Of a DNA stretch of 43,402 nucleotides, positions 13,799 to 24,025 are shown piece after piece. The first letter of the stretch is position 1; each line of letters opens with the position of its first letter. This DNA comes from Ministeria vibrans ATCC 50519. Taxonomy: Eukaryota; Opisthokonta; Filasterea. The notes under the pieces were generated by a model that was not told the origin of the DNA, searched no databases, and saw nothing but the letters and a program-made list of their open reading frames with translations. The translations under genes and the position numbers were made by a program. The stretch is taken from positions 1-43,402 of the forward strand of contig CALSCP010000157.1 in assembly GCA_943704425.1 (NCBI GenBank), written 5' to 3'.

Positions 13799-13991
13799 TG
13801 TCGTCGCTCAGCGTGTCCCTGGCCGCTCAAGGATGGTGGTAATGCAATGGGATCGGACGAGCCAGCAGCCAACACCCGACAGTCAACCGCCAACAGCGAA
13901 GAGATCAACAAAACAATGAATAAAAAAAATCGGAAATTCCAACTCATAATTTTTTTTGCTCATTAATAATTGATATTCGACGATCGACATT
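13799..13991. promoter_or_regulatory. Divergent promoter between TPR protein and aminopeptidase P
   Basis: 193 bases between outward-facing starts. AAATCGGAA at 13927-13935 overlaps AAATTCCAA at 13934-13942. The same two nonamers occur, in the opposite order, in the divergent promoter at 4103-4246. Confidence 0.5.
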
Positions 13992-15742
13992 ATGAACGCT
14001 GCCGTGAGACTGCAACGACTGCGTGCGGCTATGCAACGACACAAGATCCAGGCTTACCTGGTGCCCAGCGAGGATGCTCACGCAGTACGGGACGCACTTC
14101 AGAAACGCTCATTTCTCGATCTTGATCGACTCTCCATCTCACTCTCACCTCAACTGTCTCTCTCCAAAGAGTGAATACATTGCCGAGTGCGATCAGCGGC
14201 GCGCGTTTCTCTCGGGGTTCACAGGCAGCGCCGGTACGAGTGGCGCGGACGTCTCCCGGCCGTTTCGCAAACACACAAACTTTAGTTGATCATGGGACGA
14301 TTCTCTTTTTTCGTTTTCTTTTTTCCTTAGGTTGGGCAGTTGTGACGGAAACTCAGGCGCTGCTGTGGACGGACGGGCGGTACTTCACGCAGGCGGAGCA
14401 GCAGCTGGACGGGGCGCACTGGACGCTGATGCGCATGATGGAAGGCGTGCCAACGCAGCAGGAGTGGCTGTGCGCTCGTCTGGCGCCTCCTGCACTCATT
14501 GGAGTCGACCCGGCGCTCATGTCGTTCGCCAAGTACGACGAGTATGCGTCTGCCTGTCGCAAGGTCGGCCACGAGCTGGTGCCGGTGGCAGACAATCTGG
14601 TGGACGAGGTGTGGGCTAGTGAGCGTCCGGTGAAGCCGTCAGGCTCGATTGTTCTGCACACGCTCGAGTACGCTGGACGCACGACGCTCGACAAACTTGC
14701 GGATGTCCGTCAATGCATGAAAGAGAACGACTCTGAGCTACTTGTGCTGTCGGGACTGGACGAAGTTGCATGGCTGACCAACCTGCGAGGCAGCGATGTT
14801 CATTGTACGCCTGTCTTCTTTGCACACGCCATTGTCACACCCACCTCGGCCATCCTGCATGTCGACGAGGAGCGCCTCACGCCCGAAGCACGCGACAGTC
14901 TTTGCGGTGTTTTTACGGTCGCACCCTACTCGAGTGCAGCGCAGTCTGTCACAGCCCTTGCGACTAACGCGAGCACAACCAACGCGATGAGAACGAACAA
15001 TGTGTGGCTGTCGCCGCAGTGCTCCGCAGCAATCCGCTGTGCTCTTCCTCCCTCACACACACTTCTTGCATCGCCCACGCGCGACATCTCCCCCGTCTGT
15101 CATCTCAAATCCATCAAGAACGCCACTGAGCTGTCGGGGTTCCGTGCGTGTCACCTACACGACGCAGCCGCCCTCTGCGCGTACCTCCATTGGCTTCAGG
15201 GCGCTCTCGCAGCTCACGAGACGGTTACTGAGTGCTCAGGCGCAGACAAACTCGCTGGCTTCCGTGCGCAACAACCCGACTTTGTCTCACTCAGCTTTGA
15301 TACGATCAGTGGAGCCGGTCCAAGTACACCACACCCAAATTTCAATCGAGGTGTTCATTCTGTATGTTCTCTAGATGGAGCTATTATTCATTACAAGCCC
15401 GAACCTGAGTCGTGTGCGCCCATTCGCGCTGATCAGCTCTATTTGGTGGATAGCGGTAAGAGAAGTGGATAGGTGAAAGGAAGAGAGAGAGAGAGGAGCC
15501 GAGTGGGAAGATAATATGTGAGGGGGAGAGAAACAAAGGCATCATTGAGGGGGAAAACTAAAATTAACTAATAATAAACTTATTATTATTAGTGATAGAC
15601 TGAATAATAACAATAATAAAAAGAATTAATTATAATAGTATTAATTTTAATTTTTTTTTGGGTTTGTTTTAGGTGGACAATATCTGAGTGGCACGACGGA
15701 CATTACACGAACTGTTCATTTTGGGGAGCCCACTGATTACGA

Positions 15743-15841
<99 letters not shown>

Positions 15842-16818
15842 TGTGTGTGTGTGTGTGTGTGTGATAGAGAGAGTGAGAGAGAGAGAGCAAAGCAAAGCAA
15901 AAAGCAACGTTATAGAACGGATGCGAGTTTGTATATTGTTTTGTATATTGACAAGTCTCTTCTCGCTTCTCGTTGCATCAGACGGGAGTGTTTCACTCTG
16001 GTGCTCAAGGGACACATTGCGCTTGCGCAAATGCGTTTCCCCAAAGGTCGCGTGACGGGCCAACACTTGGATGCGTTTGCGCGCAGTGCCCTGTGGCAGA
16101 CTGGGCGAGACTATGCGCACGGCACTGGACACGGCGTGGGCCACTTCTCAGGCGTACACGAAGGTATCTTCTTCGTATGTCTTGTGCGTGTTTTTTGTGT
16201 GCTGCTGTGTGACTCACGTTTGTGTGTCTCAAAGGTCCTCAGCGTATCTCTCATCGGTTGGGTGGACCTCAGGTGGTGCTCAAAGAGGGAATGATCGTGA
16301 GCAACGGTACATACATGCGAATAACATAATATTTTTATTTTGTGTCATTTATATCACAATACTTATTTCATTTATGCGTTGCTTATGTCTATTTTGGTTT
16401 TATCCTTTTTTTTGTATATTTTAGAACCTGGTTATTACGAAGTGGGCAATTTTGGAATTCGCATTGAGAATCTGGTGGAAATTATTTCCTCTCCCTCTCA
16501 CGAAAACTTTCTCGAATTCAACACAATCTCGCTCGTAAACTATAAAAACACTCACGCACATAATATCACTGTACTCTCTTTTCTCCTCACTGAGTTGACA
16601 ATCACACAGCAATAGTGCAATATACTAATTGAAACAAAAACATAATTTAGGTTCCTATTCAACGGACAATGATTGACCGAGCACTGCTGACGGCCAGCGA
16701 ATGTGCGTGGCTCAACGCGTACCATGCACAGTGTCTGTCCGCTGTTGCCCCCATTCTCGAGCAACAGAACCGCCCTCAAGTGCTCGATTGGCTTCAGTCG
16801 CAAACTCAGCCCATTTAA
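13992..16818 (+). CDS. XPNPEP1: Xaa-Pro aminopeptidase (aminopeptidase P, M24B)
   Basis: Metalloenzyme, usually with two Mn ions, that removes an N-terminal residue followed by proline; normally cytosolic. Eight exons: 13992-14084, 14170-14233, 14331-15455, 15673-15742, 15982-16163, 16235-16306, 16425-16534, 16651-16818; 627 aa, matching the three-domain XPNPEP1 type. The N-terminal creatinase-like block [22 protein letters not shown] is split over exon 2. All five metal ligands are visible: Asp426 (LVDSGGQY), Asp437 (GTTDITRT), His501 (HGTGHGVG), Glu536 (NEPGYY), Glu550 (RIENL). Catalytic His residues such as that in HEGPQ are also kept. No signal peptide or membrane anchor, which favours the cytosolic form. 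A (GA)n array begins directly at the donor of intron 4. Confidence 0.95.
15744..15862. repeat. (GA)n then (GT)n array at an aminopeptidase P donor site
   Basis: About 95 bases of GA followed by about 24 of GT. The donor GTAAGAGAG at 15743 runs straight into the array, so the start of the intron is itself repeat sequence. A shorter GA patch follows near 15866-15887. Confidence 0.95.
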
Positions 16819-17121
16819 ATAAACCTCCTCCTCTTTTTCTTTCTTACACTGTTGGATAGCTTCAAAATTCTAGTGCGCTTCAGAGCCTCAAGTCGATAGA
16901 TTTACGAATGATTGTGCCCGAGCATAATAATAATTATTATTAATTAATTGTCGTTTTTAAATGTCACCTTGGCTCCAATTTTACCGCACAAGAGTGACAG
17001 CAATTTATAGACAATAAATAAACGAATAATCCTTAAAAGAGACACACAAATAATTTTCTTTCATTCAATCTCTTTTCTCTCCCATCTCTCTCACTTAACA
17101 CACTCTCTAACTACAATGAAG
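16819..17121. other. Convergent intergenic region
   Basis: 303 bases between the stop codons of aminopeptidase P (+) and the OPA1-like gene (-). An AATAAA directly overlaps the aminopeptidase stop (16818-16823). AT-rich; no gene seen. Confidence 0.5.
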
Positions 17122-19923
17122 TCACTTTTTGCTCTGATCCTGCTCGAGCAGTATGACAAAGCGCTCGAGGCGGCGCATAACTTCGCGTCCGGCGACAATG
17201 GCCTCGGCAAGGTCAACGCGGTGCCCGCTTAGAAGCGTCCGCAGCTGCTCTGTGTTGCCACTCAATGTCTCCATGGCGTCGGACGCGTCCATCTCCAGCG
17301 CCGTGTGCTGTGTCTCCAGCTGCATCCGCACCGAGTTGCTGGCGGCGCGCAGACCACTCTGGATGCGCCAGAAGAGCACGACGTCCTCGCATTCGAGCCC
17401 ATTAGCGGCGCCCTTGCGCTCCCCTGCTGTCGTGCCCTGTTTGCCCCGGCAGAACCTTGCTGCCTCTGCACTCCGCTTGGCAAACTCCTCGGCGTACATT
17501 GCCTCGTACACCTGCTCAATTTCCGTCTTGCTGGTGCCCGTCCCGTCCTCATCGTCAAACGACACGCCCCGTCGCTGCACAAGATTCTCACGCACCGCCG
17601 TGCGCTGCGTCGCCGACAGACGCGCCGGGGGTAGTGATCCCGCAGGCGTCGCATTTATGAGATGCTGCAGCTCCTCGTGAATACGCTGGGCGCGTCTCTG
17701 CACAGGCGTCGGCGAGCGCCACTTGACCCAGCACTGCCACACACCCGTGGGTCCCAGGACCTGCTGAAGTTGCTCGGCGTGCGCTTGCGCTTGTGCGTGC
17801 ATGCGCTCCAGTTGGAACGCACACGCGTCGTCCCATGCGCGGCCGTCAAGCGGTACATCGCGAAATGTGTCGCCCACTCGCGCTGCCAGACTGGCCACGG
17901 CCGAGGGAGGCCAGTCGCGGTCGCGCGCACACTCCGTCTCCACATACGCACACACGTCCTTGAGCACCGCACCCGCCTCGCCCCACGCCCCCAGACTGTC
18001 GACTAGCTCCCGGTGGAACCCGTCAAGAAGCACACGCAGCCCCACATGCACGCAGGTGCGCGACAGTCCTCCAAGGTCGTTCCACTCGCGCAGGCGGCGC
18101 TGCGAGTGCGTAGCAAACGTCATGGGCGACACCACATTGGAAGTGACCCCACCGGAGGTGGTCGACGAGAAGGTCGCGTCACCTGCGGCACTCATGTACA
18201 CTTCGTGCAGCAGCGTATCGCCCACCGAACCCCACAGGTGCGCAAGGACCGTCTCCTCGACAGCACGCGGTGAGGTGGTGCGCGCCGACGCCTGCAGTGC
18301 GTCCAGGACACGATGCTGAAAGCGCTGGTAGAGAGTATCACGCGACTCGGGCGCGCCTTTGAAAGTCGACTTCCACTCGCTCTCGCGCAGGTCCAGTTCG
18401 CGCTGGATGCGCACAGCCTCCTCGCGCACCGACACGCGCACCAAGCGCCAGAACTCATGATCGATGCGCGAGGCAAGGGCGCGCGTCGAGCGCTGGTCGT
18501 GTCGGATGTGTCCGTGGCGCACCAGCTTGCTCTGACGGAAGAAGTCGTTCTCATGGCGTTTAATCGCCTCAATGCTGTTATCGTCGGGCGACGCAGTGCC
18601 CGCAACCACGGCAAAGTACGCGAGTGCATTGAGGTTGAACACGTTGCCCTTCATAATCTCCGCCACGCGCTCTTCGCGCATCTGCTGCTCGGCCACGTCC
18701 ACCTTGGTCAGCACGACAATGGTGCGTGTGCCGTCCGGGTCGGCCGTGCGCACCACGTCGGCTGCGTTGCTGCGTTCGGCGTCCGTCGACCCGTCCTGCA
18801 CACACAAAATGAGTGCGTTTGGGTTGCTCATATGTGTGCGGCACATCTCTTCAATTTCGCGCTTGGTCGACGCCGGCATGCTGCGCGTGGGCGCTGCAAT
18901 GACGCCCGGTAGATCGACTAGCACCACACGACGCAGCCCAGGCCCCTGCACCGACAGCGAGATGGTCTCTGTGCTAATAGCGCCCCCAGCACGCTCTGCG
19001 CTCTTCCACATGAGCTCTTTGATGTCGGTGCGCAGTCGCTCCAGCTCGGTCTCCTTGCTGATCTCGTAGCGTTGCGTACCGATCCACGCCAGGCGCTCCG
19101 GCCCTTCCTCGAGCATCACCTGCACTGGCGCGCGTGTCATCATTTCGCCGCCACCGCGCGGGAACACGCGTGCGCCCGTCATCACCTCGAGCACCGAGGT
19201 CTTGCCGGCCGACTGGTCGCCGACGACTACGACGCGTGGCAAATGCTCCTGTACGCGATACTCAGCGCTCGCTTGTGACAACAAGTCGAGAATGTCGCTG
19301 TATTCGCTGAGGAGCGAACCGGCGGCGCCCGACCGGCGTCCGCCCGCCCCGTCCTGCTGCAGTTTGCGACGCAGTCTCAAGAGCTCTGCCATGAGCTTCT
19401 CATTCTCCGACTTCCAATGGGCACTTTCGCGCCGTGCGTCGTCTGCCTCGGTGCGCAACAGCTCCTCTTGCAGACGCGTCGCCTCGTCTTCGTCTTGGCG
19501 ATGTTGCGCCTCGACGTCGTCGTCGTCGTCCTTGGTGCCTTCGTCCGCCGCCACTGTTCCCGGCATGGGCTCGAGGGCACGGTGACGAGGCGGCGGGGGC
19601 GGCTGCGACGGCGGCAAAGACGAGGTCGAAGTCGACTCGATGGCGCGACCCGTCAAGTCGTGCAGCCGCGCAAGAGCCGCGTCGCGCATTCCGTAGAGAC
19701 GGTCTGCCGCGTCAGCCATGTTGGGATACTGGCTGAGCTGTGCCGACAGGTAGGCGGCGCCCGACGTCACCACCGCAACGCCCAGAAACCCCGTGCGCAT
19801 GATCAGCGTTCGCATTCCGCCCCCACCCGCCCCCGTCATCAGCGTGCGCCCCCCCGCGCCCCCTGGTGGCTTTATCAATCGTCCTGGCATCAAGCCAAGG
19901 CGGCTCGATGCTAAGCGAAGCAT
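17122..19923 (-). CDS. OPA1: OPA1/Mgm1-type mitochondrial dynamin GTPase, single exon
   Basis: Large GTPase of the inner mitochondrial membrane that fuses inner membranes and shapes cristae (family knowledge). One uninterrupted frame of 933 aa from ATG 19923; an upstream in-frame start at 19971 would add 16 aa. N-terminus MLRLASSRLG is a typical presequence, with a Gly-rich segment and a membrane span at about 44-62. A Pro-rich and acidic linker leads to a coiled coil at about 145-190. GTPase: G1 GDQSAGKTS (235-243), the block FPRGGGEMMTRAPV with the G2 Thr, G3 DLPG (337-340), G4 TKVD (406-409). The helical stalk and effector region follow to the end. The blocks around G1 and G2 match OPA1 much more closely than classical dynamin, and no Pro-rich tail is present. 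It lacks introns although most neighbours have several. Confidence 0.92.
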   Translation of the reverse strand: MLRLASSRLGLMPGRLIKPPGGAGGRTLMTGAGGGGMRTLIMRTGFLGVAVVTSGAAYLSAQLSQYPNMADAADRLYGMRDAALARLHDLTGRAIESTSTSSLPPSQPPPPPRHRALEPMPGTVAADEGTKDDDDDVEAQHRQDEDEATRLQEELLRTEADDARRESAHWKSENEKLMAELLRLRRKLQQDGAGGRRSGAAGSLLSEYSDILDLLSQASAEYRVQEHLPRVVVVGDQSAGKTSVLEVMTGARVFPRGGGEMMTRAPVQVMLEEGPERLAWIGTQRYEISKETELERLRTDIKELMWKSAERAGGAISTETISLSVQGPGLRRVVLVDLPGVIAAPTRSMPASTKREIEEMCRTHMSNPNALILCVQDGSTDAERSNAADVVRTADPDGTRTIVVLTKVDVAEQQMREERVAEIMKGNVFNLNALAYFAVVAGTASPDDNSIEAIKRHENDFFRQSKLVRHGHIRHDQRSTRALASRIDHEFWRLVRVSVREEAVRIQRELDLRESEWKSTFKGAPESRDTLYQRFQHRVLDALQASARTTSPRAVEETVLAHLWGSVGDTLLHEVYMSAAGDATFSSTTSGGVTSNVVSPMTFATHSQRRLREWNDLGGLSRTCVHVGLRVLLDGFHRELVDSLGAWGEAGAVLKDVCAYVETECARDRDWPPSAVASLAARVGDTFRDVPLDGRAWDDACAFQLERMHAQAQAHAEQLQQVLGPTGVWQCWVKWRSPTPVQRRAQRIHEELQHLINATPAGSLPPARLSATQRTAVRENLVQRRGVSFDDEDGTGTSKTEIEQVYEAMYAEEFAKRSAEAARFCRGKQGTTAGERKGAANGLECEDVVLFWRIQSGLRAASNSVRMQLETQHTALEMDASDAMETLSGNTEQLRTLLSGHRVDLAEAIVAGREVMRRLERFVILLEQDQSKK

Positions 19924-20299
19924 TGTTTTACCAAAAATGCAGAAGGAAGGAAAAAAATTAGTGAAGTTCAAGTTCGATTAGGTTTCGTTTTCCGAATGAC
20001 GTGATCGCTTTTTTTAAAATAGACATCATATTCTGTAGCGTGCACTATAAATTATACAGTCATAAGTATCAAATAAAACAATCTCTTTAGAGGAACTGTC
20101 AGAGTGGGAAGGCAAATATAATTCTATAATTATTATTATAAAAATTGTACGAATTATTTTGTTGTTTAATCAAACTTATAATCTCTCTCTCTCGCTAAAC
20201 ACACTTTTAAAGGGGGAGGGGAGGAGGAAACATCAAACAAAAAGAAGAAAACAACAAAACAAAAAGAAAAAAAAACGACACACAAGGCAGAAAGATTTT
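19924..20299. other. Intergenic region: OPA1 promoter and G-beta 3' UTR
   Basis: 376 bases. Next to the OPA1 start is TTCAAGTTCGATTAGG and a TTTTCCGAATGACGTGAT stretch, the latter including TGACGT, a CRE-like half site. The remainder is AT-rich with an A/AAC-rich block at 20220-20290 next to the G-beta stop. No gene seen. Confidence 0.4.
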
Positions 20300-21892
20300 T
20301 TAGTTCCAGATTTTGAGGGTGGCATCCCAAGAGCCGGTGCAGAGAGCAAGGCCGTCCTTGCTGACACCAAGGCAGGCGACACGAGACTGATGGCCGTCGA
20401 GAATGCCGACGTCGACGCCCTTGACGGCATCCCAGATGCGCACGACGTTGTTGTCGTAGCCGGCAAAGAGGAGTCGCCCCGACTTGCTGAATGCAATTGA
20501 CGTAATGCCCACTTCGTCGCTCAAGGCCAGGTTGGCCACTTCGTTGTCCGATCGCATGTCAAAGATCTTCACTGAGCCGTCATCCGAGCCAGTTCCAAAT
20601 GACTAATGAAATACAGACAGCGAAGGGGAGAAAGAGTGAGAAATAAAAAAAGGAGATTTAAGATGAAAGAAAAGGTCATCTTACCTGATAGTTGGGGAAC
20701 CAGGCAACACTGTTGATGTCACCAGTGTGGCCGAAGAATGACTGAACTGACTTGCCGGAGCGCACGTCCCAGACCTTTGCGACATGGTCACATGAGGCGG
20801 AGACGAAGAGGTTGGGGTTGGACTCGTTGACGGCAATGGACATGACATCGGCTGTGTGGCCCTCGAGACGCGACTTGCACACCTCCTGGTTGATGTCCCA
20901 CACACCGCAGGTGCTATCGCCCGACGACGTGATCATGGTGTCGTCGGAAACAAAGCGGCAGCACGACAGATAGCCGGTGTGGCCCTTGAGAACGTGGTGT
21001 GCCTTGAAGTTGCCCTGTTGCGAGGTCAGACTGTACACGGAGCAGTTGTTGTCGAGGCCGCCGCACGCCACATAATTACCTGACGGTGCATATGCACACG
21101 TCATTACCCATGATGATGTCAATGGAATTGCGTGCACTGCAGGAGAGGAGAAGAAAGAACGTTAAGAGCAAACAAGAGAACAAAAAAAAAACAAAAAAAG
21201 CCACTTTTACCTTTGTTTGTAGTGTACGCATCCCAGACGATCAATTTACCATCCTGTGATGCACTGACGATGTGTCGACTGTCGTTTGCCCAATGCATGG
21301 AGTAGATTTTTGACAAGTGGCCCTGTGGGAAACAAAGGAGGAAAACCGCACAGGTTAAAAAAAGACGCTCTCTCTCTCGTTCGCTTTGCTTACCTTCAAG
21401 TTCCGTGCTTGTCGCATCACAACGCGGCCTGTGTCGGGAAGATCGCCACATGTCTGGGCGAGGTTGGTGTCCTATAATAGCAAAAGGGCGATGAGAAGAA
21501 GGAAGAAAAAAAATTCCACAAGAACATTATTCGATGGGACAGGCAAAAACAGGCAGGAAATTGGTGGGTTGACATTACAAGCGAGAGTGCACATGGTCAA
21601 GGGAGACGTAAGGGGCAGGAAAGGTTGAGAAGGAGAGAATGGAAGAAACATATCGATTCGATCTATTGAGTGTGCGCGCGCGAGAGAGAGAGAGACAGGA
21701 GGGAGGGAGCAAGGGGAGAAGACAAGCACGAAGACGGAGAGGGCGGTGGGTTGTTGAGAGAGTGTATGGGGTTGGGGTTAGGGAATGACGCAAAAGACGA
21801 TTTGCTTACGGCTGCTGAAGCTTGCACGTCCCTTCGCTTGTTCTGCAGCGCTTCCGCCTCTTGCTTGAGGGCATTTACTTTTGCGTCAGCCA
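20300..21892 (-). CDS. GNB1: Heterotrimeric G-protein beta subunit (seven-blade WD40)
   Basis: Obligate partner of G-gamma; binds G-alpha and effectors at the plasma membrane. Five coding exons read downward: 21892-21810, 21471-21394, 21322-21211, 21136-20685, 20602-20300. The N-terminal helix ([20 protein letters not shown]) and [18 protein letters not shown] are hallmark G-beta sequences. Seven WD blades follow, with ends such as KLIVWD, CGVWD, AKVWD, VRIWD and the terminal LKIWN, the usual last residues. No ATG exists in the first exon: it begins TG-GCT-GAC after a CGCAG acceptor. If the upstream exon ends in A, the joined codon is ATG, giving MADAK... and 342 aa, almost exactly the family's 340. 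The 5' exon itself was not located. Confidence 0.93.
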
Positions 21893-21901
21893 CTGCGTAG
21901 A

Positions 21902-21904
<3 letters not shown>

Positions 21905-21976
<72 letters not shown>
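21905..21976. repeat. (GA)n array upstream of the first G-beta coding exon
   Basis: In gene sense this is a (CT)n tract ending in TTTCCTCTACGCAG, the acceptor of the first recognisable G-beta exon. A separate G-rich run with GGGGTTGGGGTTAGGG, resembling telomere units, lies in the next intron at about 21767-21782. Confidence 0.93.
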
Positions 21977-21981
<5 letters not shown>

Positions 21982-23539
21982 TTAGTGGAAATCACAGAGG
22001 TTTATGTTCCAAAAAAAAGAAAAAAAAAAGAAGAAGAGGCTGGAAGAAGAGGCATGTAAGGGGGTGCGGAGGGGAGGGGAGCCGTGAACACGGTAGTGTG
22101 GATGGGGAAAGCGAGGGAGGGCGAGGGAAACGAGGGAAGGAGAGACGGGTGGGAAAGCGGTGACGGCTGACGAAGTGGCAAGAGACGGCCCTAGCGGTGC
22201 ACAGGCCCTGGGGCGCGCATCTGGCGGCGCCATCACAGAGCAATGCCTGTCCACGGGCGTGTCCCAGCAACCAATGAACCCTTGGCGTCTTCTCAGAGTC
22301 GTTTTACACCTCCTTTTTTTTTTTTTTTTTTTTTTTTTGCCTTTTTTGCGTTGTGCTTTGTTGTATCCGACGCGCACGACACGACACGCCCAAGAACGCT
22401 GATGAACATCCTACAAATCCAACGCTTAGTGGCGACTCAACAAGAATCGTCGTGTGCTGATTTGTCTGAGCTTTTTAACCCTGAGTTTTGCTTTGAGTGG
22501 TCCTTTGTGTTGTGTCTCGTTGTGTCTTGTCGCTTCTCATCCGTTTCTGTGTTTGTGTGCTCAGGAGTCGGTCGTGCTGGTCTGTGCGCCACATCGATTG
22601 GAGGAGAGGACGGTAAGCAATGGCCCATTTGTTAGAATGTTTGTGTTCGTGTTGTGAGTGTGCAAATTAAAAACTATGAGGAAAGTGTAATGACGGGCGG
22701 ACAGAGAAGCCACATCCCAAAAGTACAAACCCGTGGCATCTATTTCAATGTTGAATGTCATTCTTCTGAGTCCTGTCATGTTGTGTGTCTCATGTGCGCA
22801 ATATCTCGTTGACTTGGCTCACACGTCGCTTTGTCTTTCAGATTCCGTTTCTCTCTTGTGTGCTTGCGACGACCGTCTTTGATTCTATAATCAGGTACAT
22901 TTTTGTTTTTTGAGCGAGATTTATAGAAATGTGTGTCAGTTGGAAGTGATTAGAAAGCGCTAAACTTTTCAAAATTATTTTATGTTGAGAAAAATGTTGT
23001 TCGGTTCATCGATGATTCAACTGTTCCGTTTTGTGTTTGTTTTTATTCTCTTGTCGTGTATGTGTGTGACTCATTCAAGCAATGTGTAGATATGGATATA
23101 GACAGCATACGCATATCAAAGCGAAGGCCCTAGAAATAGATAGGTGAGGCAGAAAGAAGAAAGGATGTGAGAGACACATTGTTGTTATGAGAGAAGTGTG
23201 TGTTTGAGTTGCGAGTGGAAAGGATGATTCCAAACCCGAAATACAATAGGAAGTGCCGTCTGATTTGGGCCTGGTGCGCATCGGCGTGCCAGTGTCCCAC
23301 TGCTGCATAAATGGGTGTCTGATTCTATTTTTTGTGTCCAATATTGTTTCTTACGTTTCTTTTTTTTTGCTCAATAATAACAATTGTTTTTTGTTTTAGA
23401 TTTTGTGTGTGTTCCGATTTGGCACAAATCACGGAAGGGTTCTCTTGTCAAACAAAACAATACACAAACCCTTTTTTTTTTTGAGATCGAATTTTTTGAA
23501 AGATTTCATGGTGTACAGAAAAGAGAACTTTTGTTTTGG
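21977..23539. other. Long region between G-beta and Prp3, likely G-beta 5' UTR intron and promoter
   Basis: About 1.56 kb without a convincing gene. It contains purine-rich stretches (22000-22150), a T-run of about 25 bases at 22314-22338, and T/G-rich sequence with many TTGTGT words from 22400 to 23100. The non-coding 5' exon of G-beta and its promoter should be here on the minus strand, and the Prp3 3' UTR lies at the right end. Short open frames in 22160-22660 have no family resemblance or splice partners. Confidence 0.4.
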
Positions 23540-23986
23540 TTAATCGTCTGGGTGAGAGACAGTGTGGGAGAGAGCCATATCCCAGTACTGGTCGACGTTT
23601 GCGGCGCGGAGGACGTCCCGGGCAGCCATCTCAGTCGCACAGCGACGCGTCTTGAACCCTTGGAACTGGCGGGCGGTGACGACGCCCTAGAGGGAGGAGG
23701 GAAGGGGAGTCAGGGGTGTCGTGTGTTGATTGTGTGAGTTGTATGTGTATGTGAGAGAGAGAAAAAAAAGTGTATGTAAAAGAAGGAGAAAGACACAAAA
23801 GTGATAGAGAGAGTGCAATTGTAGTTGTCCTTTCTATTATCGAATAGGTGATTTGTGCGTGTGCGCGCTTCGCGTGTGTTTTGTGTGTGTACCTCCCAGA
23901 CAAGGAAGCATGCATTTGCGCGCGGCTCGTCGTTATCTGCGTTGGCCGCCCCCGCCAGTGTGCTGCTTTCCACATTATCCTCCTAT

Positions 23987-24025
<39 letters not shown>

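Noticed and set aside
18313-18912. 199-codon plus-strand frame within the OPA1-like gene
   Set aside because: Opposite strand of a conserved GTPase; shadow frame.
21977-22640. Minus-strand starts such as MAPPDARPRACAPLG as the first exon of G-beta
   Set aside because: No donor at the right phase follows, and adding these residues would make G-beta far longer than its family.
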